Below are positions 54,501-64,000 of a stretch of 64,000 nt of DNA, in pieces (position 1 is the stretch's first letter; every line of letters starts with the position of its first letter). This DNA is from Capitulum mitella (Eukaryota > Arthropoda > Thecostraca > Pollicipedomorpha > Pollicipedidae): assembly GCA_030062745.1 (NCBI GenBank), contig CP099843.1:23986122-24050121 (forward strand), given 5' to 3'. Under the pieces are notes generated by a model, which was not told where the DNA came from, made no database searches, and worked only from the letters and a program-made list of their open reading frames with translations. The position numbers and the translations under genes were made by a program.

Positions 54501-56466
54501 TGGTTTTTGGCTCTTTTTTTTTTGCTGGTCAGATTTATGAATCATTAGGACCACTGGAATAAAACGGTTTTTAATAATCAACCGTCATTCCAGAGTTCTT
54601 CCAGCTACTCTTTTGAAACTTGCCGAAGATATCATACACAAAACGGAGATACTGTTGTGAAACTTTAGGTGCATTTAGAAGAATTACAGCAATATTAATA
54701 AACAAAAACTCGGGAGCCGTATTTTTAGGAACACCTTGTACTTACATGTGCTAAAGGTGTGAGAAACACCAGATGGTATATTCATAGTTCAGAGCTACTG
54801 AACTAGACCTGCAATCTCAGTTGATAGCCTAAAAGAGGCCAAAATTTTACCTGACCTAAAGCCATTCATCTTGCCATTTCCGAGACACTCGAGATAACAG
54901 AATTGCTGTACTTATTGTACTTTGGCTAGTTTCAATTTAATAGTTACCTTAAATAAAATGGTATGCCACTACATTTCTGGAACATGGTCTTACTTGAACT
55001 GTCTTGGGTCAGTGGCCTGAGATGACCTGAAGCTGAAAAGTTTGTGGGAATGTAATCAAACAGGGATGTTTGAAAAGGCATTTCAAGTACCATGCCTCTG
55101 CGCCCCTTTGTGCTATGGTCATCCTCCAAAAACTGGAGGAGGTTCTCATAAGCACCCCCCGGCCCAGCGAAGATTAAGTTTGTAGGAAAACCATCCTGAG
55201 GCCATTTCATACCATGCAACGCCATAGGAATTATGTTAAAATTGTCCCGAAATTGATAAGATATTGGCCTATTTGCTATGCTCTTTCCCTATGGCTCCTA
55301 CTCTTCTGTTGAGAGTCTTTCAAAAATGTCGTAAAAGTCGGGCATTCGATGACGGTGCTCGGGTCCCTCCGATCTTCACCTTCTTCGAGTTCATTCAGCA
55401 GTTAGTACTTGCCAAGGTTCCGATCTGTGCCAGCTAAGTCTCCCATGCAACCTTCTCATCGAATCCTGGAGGTCTTTTGGCTGTGCTCAGGGACGCTTCG
55501 ACGATCATCGCAAGTGCCGTCATGCCTGGAGCCTGCGCGGAGCTTGGAATGTAAGACCGCACAGTGGCTGACAGCTGGCTGGAATCGTCACTGGCGTTGG
55601 CCGTCCTGAGACCGTCCGTGTTTTTCCAGTGCGTTCATGGCATTTTTCAGTGCCCTGCGAGGGGCACGGGAAGCGGGGGAGGGGAAATTTCCCCTAAAAC
55701 CTTTTTGGGATTTAACATTGACGCCATGGGCGTTGACTGGAGAAAATTGACCCAAACTGTGTGTTTGCCCCTCCCCACTCCCCCCAGGTGGGCGGGGAAT
55801 CCCCCCAGGAGGATTTCCCGTTCACCTGGTGCCTTGATCCAGGCGAACAAACGATTCGCTGAAGCAACTGATGCCACCGTCGGCACGGCTGATTTCGCTT
55901 TTATCCGATAACGTTTTACATGTTGGTAATCTGAGTTAACCTTGCTCTGGCTCAAGGATCATAAGACTCTATTTCGTCTCGATCCGCAGCCAGATACGCA
56001 GGACAGAGTTTCAGCTATGACCAATTTTTCTCCTCGACAAAGCTTGAATTTCATTAGTGCTGAACGTTCCCAGGTTGGGAAGTCAGTCCAGAAGTTGTTT
56101 GCCGTCTGGGATATTGTCCAAGATGTCGCTCACTGGTCGGAGGTTTTACCAAGGGCAGTAACGTAAAACGTTGGCTACTTTGCTAGCTACGCAACGATTT
56201 AAAGTAAACATGCGACGCGCGAGCTCCAAACGTTTCGATGAAGTCGCAGTCCTGCGGGGCCAGACCTCGAAATACGCTGCGCCGTGGCGTGACATGCTGG
56301 ACACGCCCCCAGAACAGACATCCAACGTCACTCCCAGCCCTGCCCCTGCGCCACAGACGGTCCCTGGGGATCAAGGTCCGGGAGGGGACTGAACTGAAAC
56401 GGGCCGCGACGGTCAGTGTAACACCCGCCGAGGTGGTGAGCGGGTGCGTCCATCGGCTCTGGTGAG
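54501..56466. other. Intergenic sequence and presumed SLC6 5' flank
   Basis: TTTTTAGGAACACCTTGTA at 54722-54740 looks like the end of a mariner-type element, but no partner was found. GC content rises from about 56250 toward the SLC6 start. No TATA box or further exon could be assigned. Confidence 0.35.
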
Positions 56467-56544
56467 ATGGCACGGTCCGACAGACCCACTCCGTCCGTCA
56501 GCTCTGACGGCAGCGAAGACAGCATCGGCAACGCGAAGACCGTG
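56467..56544 (+). CDS. SLC6 exon 1 (start codon)
   Basis: 26 codons: [20 protein letters not shown] then GNAKTV, with donor GTG|GTGAGC in phase 0. The start is supported by an in-frame TGA 30 bases upstream and a good start context (GAGATGG). The join to exon 2 is in phase. The Ser/Asp-rich cytosolic leader is typical of SLC6. This exon is inferred from context and is less certain than exons 2-5. Confidence 0.6.
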
Positions 56545-59500
56545 GTGAGCAGTCATGATGCTGGCCACCGATGCCCAGTCTGTCTTTGACAGCCTGCTAT
56601 CAGGACGGAGCCGGGTTGCTGGAAGAGAGACATAAAAAACTGGTCTGTTTAGCGATGATGGTAAACGGAATCGCTGTTGTTTTCTGTTTTCCACGCGTAG
56701 CATGTCCCTGTTATGGACAGGACCTGGGAAAACGGACACATTTGAATTCAAGTTCTGGCTGTAAAACTGCTCTAACCGAGGCACGTTTTCCGGACATCGG
56801 AATTAATTCAGAATACCCGAAGTCAGTCAATTTTATTTCAGCAGTTTCACGATTCCTGCTACCAGCGGGTGTACATCGTGGTCATTTAATCCGCGCACGA
56901 CCGTCGGTCGGCGACAATCACGCCCGACTCGGTGGGCGGGGGGTTGACCGTCCTCCCTCTAGCTCACGAACGGTTGGTCGTGCGATAAAAATAAGCGCAC
57001 CGTCAGAAAGCTTGTGACAAGTAGAACAGCTTGTGACGACTAGAATTCGAAACTGGTCTCATTTTTAGTTTCGTTTAATATGTAAGCAATTTACGTCCTA
57101 TATATATTTTTTCATAGCCGACTGCATGAGACCGAGAAACGACCTGAATCTCAAGGGCTGTGACTAGTAACGCATAGGTAAAGGCACCAACGCTCAAGTA
57201 AAGGTCCGCAGATGCCGATACACGTCTAGTTTCTCAGATTTGTTCAATATGTACGCCGAAACGTTGAGTTAAAGACACGGCAATTTTCACGCCGGCTGTC
57301 GGCGGGCGCCGCAGCCGTACGCAGTAAGAAATTAACGGGAACTAATTTTAGCTTTCCTTTATTTACGCGAAATAAGCCTATCCATGTAAATTTCATTGAT
57401 TTTAGTGGTTCTTGTGATGATTTCTCATGCTTAAATTTTGGAAAAATTGTTTAGTTACCAATCTACACAACTGGTGGACCTTTATTTGCGAGAGCCTGTT
57501 TATTCCCAAACTATGCAGTTTTTAAGACTTTTTGAGGTTCTTCGCATTACTTACGTCTGTGCAAGCCATTTCTGCCATTTTCTACCCATTCTGAGTAATT
57601 CATCGCTGATTTTGACGATGGTGCATTTTGGCTCACAACAGTTATTCGTGGCCTGACCTCAGGTCAAAGGCTAGAAGTCATTGATACTTTGCCCATTGAT
57701 GGTAACCAGATGTCTGCTTCATTCCACACTAAAAATGTTACGAAAAATTCCGCCAACTTCCGAAAAAAACAGCGTGTCTTAAAAATGGGCTTGACCTTAG
57801 GTCAATGACCCAGAAAAATTCGACAGATCTGAGATAGCAGATTTGTTTACATCTATGAAGATTACTAATCCCTGAAAATATTATTGTGATATTTTGTTTT
57901 GCAAAAAAGGTACTGGGCGCTAAACTTTTTTGGACATTGGTCCGTTTGACTTAACCTAGGTCAAAAACCTGACTTGACCTGAGGTCAAAACTTTGACGCA
58001 AGGCGTAAAAATTATCAAAAGAAAGGAACACGAAGTTTTATGGCGCTTTGTTTGTTGTCTCGCAATCCTACAAAAAACTCAGGGGGGGAGGACGGTCAAC
58101 CGCCTCCCCCCAGTCGGGAGGTGGGCGTCATCTCTGCGTTAATGAACTAAGTAAAATGCATGTACCGCACATATGCATACACATACATGACACATATTCA
58201 TCCAACCGTCACTCCAGCTGCCCTCCACGCTGCATCGTACGACGTTTCAGGGATAGACTGAAATGGTTGTGCGACATCCTACGGAGCGTGGTAGCGAACA
58301 TGCTGTAGTTGCCTGTTGCCAGCTCGGTAGTAAAATCTGTGTTTCCCAGCCTCAGTGCGAGTAGCGGACAGGCTCAGGTTGCTGTCCTGTCTTGTGGTCC
58401 TCCTTGCAACTCATTGTTGCGGTGGAACATGCCAGCGAGGGCGATGGGCTGGCAACGGCTTTGATAACCTTGCGCAAACATTAACAATGTTGCATGACGT
58501 TTGAAGCGGCAGGGCACTGCGTTAGCTATACAATATATATATATTTATATATATATATCGAACAATAGTTGTTCTCTGGCCAGCATTTCTGCGTTTCATT
58601 GTCAACTCATTACGTTCTGATTTTCATTATCCCTGGAAGTCCTCAACGCGGTACATTTCCAACACATCCTAACTCCTAGCTCTAGCCTCATTCATTTGCT
58701 TTCCTCTTCGGCATCCAGGAAAGGCATAGGAAGAGGAACTGCAGGGCAGCTTTCCCTCCTATGATTTGGAAAGCTGAATAATAACTTTACGACATAGCGA
58801 TGAAAGAAATGCCTTAACATGCTTCCCCAGTTCTGAAAACGTTTCGCCGCATGCGTCGGCTATCGCACCATGTGCGACTGGCACCCTGCATGACCTGGCG
58901 CCTCCACCGCTCGCCTGCAGGGGTACATCGGAGAGGCGTCAGCGCCCCAGCCGGAGGCCTGCACTGGCCAGACCCTGGAGAATGCAGCGGGGCAGAGCGG
59001 CGGGAGCGAGCGGGCCTCCTGGGGCTCCCAGCTGGAGTTCCTGCTTTCCTGCCTGTCGTACGCGGTCGGCCTGGGCAACATCTGGAGGTTTCCCTACCTG
59101 TGCTACCAGAACGGCGGAGGTAGGAGCGCGCAACGACTGCTTCTGGTCTGGCAGGAAGATATTTGTGGCTGGTGGGTGGGGGATATTGCTTGCTTTGTTT
59201 CTCATTCGTATCATTTCAAATCGATTTGTGTGTTCCCCTCACAGCTATGCGCAGGTATGTTCGCATTTATGCACACTCATGCTCAAAAGGTGCCGGTCTG
59301 TGAATCTCTACGTCAGGTGTTTGGTGCTCCTCATATAACACTGGTTAGGTGCAGCCCCAGGAAGACTCCAACGCGATACATTTCCGATACATTTTATTGA
59401 TTGGAAACGGAGCTCTGGTGGTTTCGACTGCCTCAGCGTACTAGAACGTCATGAAACGTATTGAACTAGAATGTCCATTTTTTTTGCTTTCCTGGTGTAT

Positions 59501-62321
59501 AACCGAACTCATCGTTGATCTTAAGGTGGACATTTCAGGCACTGTTAAGTTTTTGGAGTTCCGTAGTACCTATTGTTGTCTAAATAAGCAAAAAACCCGC
59601 CGTTTCTCTAAACAAATGACGTATGTAAAAAACATAACTCTCATCGGTTGAGAAGTCGAGCAAAATACCCCCCAAAAGTGGCAAGGCAACACCTGACGAT
59701 GGTCGAAGATTCACTCCCGCAGACTTTGTGCACAGCAGAATGCGTCTGGCGAGGAAGCTGTGTCTGAGCAGTCGTGACAGTTCCAAAAGGGGTTTCCTAC
59801 TTTGTCTGGCCTAACGTTGCAGCATGCGCTCCCGAAACGGCACAGTTCGATGTCCATGTAACCACATATTCATAGCATAGTTCAGTGAAGCATGAATTAA
59901 CCATAGCCTAAGTTAGTTTTTTGTTAGTTCGCCGTCTTGTCATGCAATAGGACGGGACTGCATTAACGCACCATCTTCAGTCGCGCGCTGCGACATTCCT
60001 CTGGGTTGCACTACAGACACCAGTGTAGGCGCAGACACGACCGACATGGCTGCAGTGCCGACACCATCTGTGGTGTCTGCTGCAGATACCTGGAGAGTAG
60101 CCCCACCACCGCACGTGCGCCCGAGTCGAGCTGAAGGATGACGGTATGGCTGCCACTTACTGGTCGGTCCCGACGAACCATTGTCACGAGCTGCGCTGAC
60201 GCCGTGCGGCAGGGGCGTTCCTGATCCCGTACGTGCTGATGCTGGCGTGCACGGGCGTGCCGCTGTTCCTGTTCGAGCTGACGCTGGGCCAGTTCACCAG
60301 CCGCGGCCCCATTGCTGTCTGGAGCGTCTGTCCGTTGTTTCAAGGTGCGTCCTCTGAAGTGTCTGTTCGCTGTTTCAAGGTACGTCCCTCTCCGCAGCAT
60401 CTCCAGCTAATTGTGTTGGTGATCGCGGTGCTTTGGGTTTCGTGGCGTGCTAACATCGGGTCACGTGACGACTGTTTTTGTTATTGCTGTTTACGTGATG
60501 GCTGTTTGGCTTCATAGTGTGCCGGTTCTAGATCGTATAGTGGTTTTCGGTGTTGCATGACGTGCCAGTACCGGTTTATAGACACCCGATTCTCCAGCAC
60601 TTCTGGGCACCCTTTCGATTTGCACGTCATACGTGTCTCTTGGGCAATCGACGTTATTTGTGACGGTGCTTGGACCCGCCCACACCCAGGGGCTGTTCTG
60701 GTGAAGGCAGTGGAGCTCATGAGGCGAGAAAGCTCACGAAAGCCCCTTAGAGTGAAACATCGGGAAGTCATGGGTGTAGGTCGATAGTTGAAATCGACTG
60801 CATCTACCAAACCACCTAGTTCCGGTATATGTTGCCGGGATACGTACGCACACTTACCGATATTTTGTCACTGTTGACGTGATCATTCTTCAGGTACATG
60901 TCTCATGGCTTAACTGGTTCTCAGGAGTTAGCCTTCGTCAATGTCGCCTTTGGCGCCCAACCAAAGGCAAGCTTTTAACAGCAGGTTGATCAACATCTTC
61001 CTTTTCAATGTTTGCACGACCTCATATGCATGTAGTATATTTGGCAACTGATTTGCGATGGACAGAACACAAATTCTCTTTTCGGGCCACCTCTGCTAGT
61101 TGTTTCTTCCTGCAGGCATTGGCTACGCTATGTTCTTCATTTCGCTGTTCATCGGCATCTACTACAACATGATTCTGGCCTGGGCGATATTCTACCTGTA
61201 CTCGAGCTTCACCGACAGCCTGCCATGGAAGAGCTGCGACAACTGGTGGAACTCGGAGGGTAAGACTGTGCTTTGTAAGTGAACAGAAGGGATCTTGTTC
61301 GCTGGCGACAGTGCGTCTCGCTGGAATAGATTGCAACACTTCAGGATATTTCAGGGCGATGGAACTCTTATCTGTTGTTAATTTGCTTATGAGCTTGTTC
61401 CTGAGCAACAGTGATACCTAATCACTGTATCTTACTGAGTATTACCATGGTGCTACAACGTTATGCATAAATAAGTGAAACAAGCATAACAAACAAAGAA
61501 CCATTTCTTCGTCAATGCATCGTTAAGATGATAATTAGCAAGATTTCACAATTTTTCTCGCAGCTGATCTCAATCCATTCAAAACCGACTGACTTCGAGC
61601 AGCGCTGCTATCCAGTCTGAAATGTTGACCCACGTCCATGTATTCTTTATCACTTAGGAGCGACTATTTCACAAAAAACTTCATACGTCCGTCGGTTGCA
61701 TGTGGCCATTGGTTGGAAAAGATGTAAGTGGATGTGGTGTTCGCAATGATTTATGTTCAGATATGTAACGAATTTCTCGTAAAATTTCGTTTGACCTTGT
61801 GGAACAAAACAGCCCAATGATTTGCGACGTAATGCTCGAAAAAATTGGTCATCCGGGATTTATTCATATATTCGAAATTATGAAACAATTGTTCTTTTCA
61901 GTGTCATTGAAAGAAACAATTTTTGTTAACAGACTGCATGTATTCAATGATGCACACGCCAGGATGTTATGACAAACGTTTCCGAAACACGGTTCCAAAC
62001 AAGGAAAATTTTGGACGGAACAAGCATTCAGTAGAAAGGAATTGCCCACGGATCTTATGGATATCAAATCGGAGCACACAGGCTCAGATCTCCCACCGTT
62101 TCATTAGTCGCTTCACGCAGAAATCCACCGCACAGCTCCCTCCATCGCTGATCCCGTGTTTCAGCGTGCCAGCGGTTCGATGCCAAGAACTGTACCGAGT
62201 CTGGCGGCCTGCTGAACGCCAACGGCAGCTGCGTGTTCGAGGCTGAGGTGGACGCCGACACCTGGGACCTGATCAACAGGACCGCCAGCAGCCGTAGGAT
62301 GCCGGCCGATGAGTTCTTTCA
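56467..62321 (+). CDS. SLC6 sodium/chloride-dependent transporter, 5' part (exons 1-5, gene continues right)
   Basis: SLC6 proteins are 12-TM plasma-membrane symporters that import amino acids or transmitters with Na+ and Cl-. Five exons joined in consistent phases give about 237 residues: a Ser/Asp-rich cytosolic N-terminus, TM1 ([20 protein letters not shown]), TM2 ([20 protein letters not shown] then ELTLGQF), TM3 ([20 protein letters not shown]) and extracellular loop 2. At the TM1 position where monoamine transporters have Asp this protein has Gly (YAVGLGN), as in glycine, GABA, proline and related carriers. A monoamine substrate is therefore unlikely. Loop 2 has paired cysteines and three N-glycosylation sequons. 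TM4-TM12 lie beyond the window or in a distant exon. The exact SLC6 subgroup is not resolved. Confidence 0.93.
56886..58142 (+). mobile_element. Family B piggyBac-like MITE, copy 3 (SLC6 intron 1)
   Basis: The same order of blocks as copy 1 but more diverged (roughly 80-85%). TTAA lies at 56886-56889, followed by CCGCGCACGACCGTCGG, the terminus also seen in copy 2. The right end retains AGTCGGG but is altered before TTAA at 58139-58142. The 20-base composite half-site motif (57792-57811) is unchanged despite the divergence. Confidence 0.75.
58533..58559. repeat. (AT)n microsatellite
   Basis: AT repeat with one TTT interruption in SLC6 intron 1. Confidence 0.9.
58921..59119 (+). CDS. SLC6 exon 2, TM1
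   Basis: The acceptor is CCGCTCGCCTGCAG and the donor G|GTAGGA, phase 0 to 1. It encodes [17 protein letters not shown], a linker, [16 protein letters not shown], then the TM1 unwound Na+/substrate site [17 protein letters not shown]. An open frame in another register on the same strand is a shadow. Confidence 0.93.
60213..60344 (+). CDS. SLC6 exon 3, TM2
   Basis: The acceptor is CGTGCGGCAG and the donor G|GTGCGT, phase 1 to 1. It encodes [20 protein letters not shown] then [17 protein letters not shown] and [14 protein letters not shown] and E..LGQ are SLC6 signatures. Confidence 0.95.
61116..61259 (+). CDS. SLC6 exon 4, TM3
   Basis: The acceptor is TTCTTCCTGCAG and the donor G|GTAAGA, phase 1 to 1. 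It encodes [20 protein letters not shown] then [13 protein letters not shown] and the loop-2 start [25 protein letters not shown] is the TM3 signature. Confidence 0.95.
62165..62321 (+). CDS. SLC6 exon 5, extracellular loop 2
   Basis: The acceptor is CCGTGTTTCAG and the donor CA|GTGAGA, phase 1 to 2. It encodes [20 protein letters not shown] then [20 protein letters not shown] and ADEFF. Sequons NCT, NGS and NRT and two cysteines fit the glycosylated, disulfide-linked loop 2. The expected next block (Y(F/W)...VL) was not found before 64000. Confidence 0.9.
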
Positions 62322-62771
62322 GTGAGACGGCAATCTTTTCAGTACTTGGAGGGGTGCTGGAGACAGGGATAAGGTCACGTGAAGAGACGTATATCGTGAC
62401 TCTACATCGTACGAAGTTCGAACTCAAAGAAACAAAACAAAATATGTCTTGTTTGTTTACACGCGCACTGGAAGGGGGCACTCTTCCAATGCGCGTTCAT
62501 TGCACTCCAGAACGGTTCGGAGCTAGTCGCTGGTACTTTGTGACATTGTGGCAATTGAATAACTCGTGGACCGACGGAAAAAAATCGAAAATCGCCCGGA
62601 AATTTTTGAAGTTTGAAGCATTTCAAGTCAAACAAACATCACAAAAATAACGATTGTCACTGACAAATTGGAACTTTGCGAAAGGACTAGCGTCAGACGT
62701 AAGATTACCGTATGAACATCATCAGCCGTTATTATTCGGGTATAAGTGATGGATGCACCAGGACCAAAGCC

Positions 62772-63062
62772 AGGGTCAGTAGGGGTCAAGGTCACCAAAT
62801 GTCAAGGTCAACCGGCTTGTGACCTAATCCTGATTTGCTTTGCAACATGTCGGTTTGCATGAAATATGCATCCAAAGACCCTAGAAAAATGCGTTTGCGC
62901 TCATTGATACGGTTACATATACAAGGGTCAGTGAAGGTCAAGGTCATGAAAGGTTAAGGTCAACTATCTTGTAACCTGATCCAAATTTTCTTTGCAACAT
63001 GTCGATTTGTATGAAGTATGCATTCAAAGACTGTAATACAAGCACGTTTGGCACATTGATGT

Positions 63063-63065
<3 letters not shown>
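62772..63065 (+). repeat. Two-unit tandem repeat, about 154 bp, with TCAAGGTCA sites
   Basis: Unit 1 starts at 62772 (GGGTCAGTAGGGGTCAAGGT) and unit 2 at about 62925 (GGGTCAGTGAAGGTCAAGGT). Each continues through TTTGCAACATGTCG.TTTG to CATTGAT. TCAAGGTCA occurs twice in unit 1 and once exactly in unit 2. It lies in SLC6 intron 5. Confidence 0.75.
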
Positions 63066-63119
<54 letters not shown>

Positions 63120-63139
63120 CGCATCAATGTGCCAAACGT
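63044..63139. repeat. (TA)n tract bounded by 18-bp inverted arms
   Basis: ACGTTTGGCACATTGATG (63044-63061) and its exact complement (63122-63139) flank about 26 TA repeats. A further TA tract follows at 63139-63164. Because the TA run is self-complementary the whole 96 bases form one cruciform-capable palindrome. Confidence 0.9.
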
Positions 63140-63721
63140 ATATATATATATATATACATATATAATTTTTGCGTTTTATTGCAATCAAATATTGCAACTG
63201 TGTTCATTATAACGAAATTACTTTAGTGCAGACAGCTGACATAAAGCTTACTTTGGATGGGAAACTTCATCCAAAGTCAATGGCATCACGTCGCTTCTTT
63301 TGACCTTGCTGAGGTTAATAAACGCTAGAAGTGGTCAGATGTACCGATGTTGGATATCTTCACTGACGTGCACCAAAACATGCGTTCAGCGACCTTACTT
63401 ACACTCAAGCAACATCAGTATCCCGTGGTACTCGAAATCTGATCTGCAAAAAAAAATGAAAAAATGACGCCGTTGGTCAATGACCTGACATGACCTCGAT
63501 CCGAGATCCTCAGCCAAGACTCTAACTCATGGAAATTTTAGTATTTTACCTTTGAACGTTCAAACACGCACCCTTTTCCCGTTTCGTCCGAAAAGCCGAA
63601 CGGAATGGCCTGTGCGGGCCGAGAAGGTGTCCAAAGCTGACCTTTTTGACCCCATTTGACCTTGAAGATATTGACCTAGGGTCATGAAAATTGCACGCTA
63701 TGTGAAACATCATGACCATAT

Positions 63722-63830
63722 CCTACCCATAAAATCTGATGTCTCTAGCTCCTTTCATTTTCGAAACTCGGGAAGGGGGCACTTTTGTTTCCCCCTCCAG
63801 TGCGCGTTAACGCGAAACCCCCTTTCCCCG
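63722..63830 (+). repeat. Family C repeat fragment (right edge)
   Basis: Second copy of the 1-110 segment, with G5-CAC...CCCCC and GTGCGCGTTAACGCGAAACC. It runs directly into family B-like terminal sequence. Confidence 0.6.
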
Positions 63831-63834
63831 CGCG

Positions 63835-64000
63835 TGTGAGCCCACACCCCACTGGCAGTTGTCGCCGGTGACGCTCGACTTGGGGGGGTTCGGCCGCCTC
63901 TCCTCCTACTCACGAACGTATGGTCGCACGAGAAAAAATAAGCACACCGTTGGAAAGCTCGTGACAAGTAGAGCTCGAAGCTAGTCCCATTTTTAGTTTT
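63835..64000 (+). mobile_element. Family B element, left end only (cut by window)
   Basis: CTCACGAACGTATGGTCGCA, AATAAGCACACCGTTGGAAA and GCTCGTGACAAGTAGAGCTC-like blocks match the left interior of copies 1 and 3 in order. The terminal TTAA is not clear here, and the element continues past the edge. Confidence 0.65.

Noticed and set aside
58851-59123. 90-codon plus-strand open frame
   Set aside because: Same strand as SLC6 exon 2 but shifted register; the SLC6 frame carries the family signature.

Overview
This is a stretch of animal nuclear DNA: coding sequence is split into short exons by GT-AG introns and surrounded by repeats. No bacterial-type gene layout, rRNA or tRNA was seen. The taxon is not certain. 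The gene content, heavy CpG use and TTAA-flanked short transposons suggest a marine-type invertebrate, possibly an arthropod, but nothing fixes this.

Three host genes are supported. (1) At 2.4-3.7 kb on the minus strand is part of a galactose-3-O-sulfotransferase-like gene: the PAPS-binding exon and a possible membrane-anchor exon. The rest lies off the left edge. (2) At 32.4-48.0 kb on the minus strand is an essentially complete CHTF18 (CTF18) gene, the large subunit of the alternative clamp loader that loads PCNA. I resolve 21 coding exons, about 960 residues. Nearly all junctions are phase-consistent; exon 4's start and exon 19's frame are unresolved. (3) At 56.5-62.3 kb on the plus strand is the 5' part of an SLC6 sodium/chloride-dependent amino-acid-type transporter: five exons, N-terminus to extracellular loop 2. 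The rest lies off the right edge.

The remainder is repeat-rich. Family A (piggyBac-like short elements, TTAA ends, TIR starting CCCTATTCCCGG) has two near-complete inverted copies at 4.45-5.66 and 13.58-14.80 kb and an old relic at 15.3-15.7 kb. Family B (TTAA ends, TIR starting CCCGTCC) has copies at 34.5-35.7 (CHTF18 intron 18), 49.3-50.5 (upstream of CHTF18), 56.9-58.1 (SLC6 intron 1) and a partial one at the right edge. Family C fragments sit at both window edges. All three families carry a G-run/C-run hairpin at an end, and A and B carry conserved nuclear-receptor-type half-site arrangements. Other structures are a fold-back array of about 17-bp units (52.1-53.0 kb), an imperfect long inverted repeat (54.0-54.5 kb), a 2-kb degenerate minisatellite (28.7-30.7 kb), a transposase relic (26.1-26.5 kb) and microsatellites.

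The most striking structure is CHTF18 intron 9. Its acceptor end is a 62-bp minisatellite of about 25 units, each repeating the 3' splice site plus the first bases of exon 10. Its donor end is a shorter array repeating GTGAG-type 5' splice-site motifs. The intron therefore has arrays of decoy splice sites at both ends.
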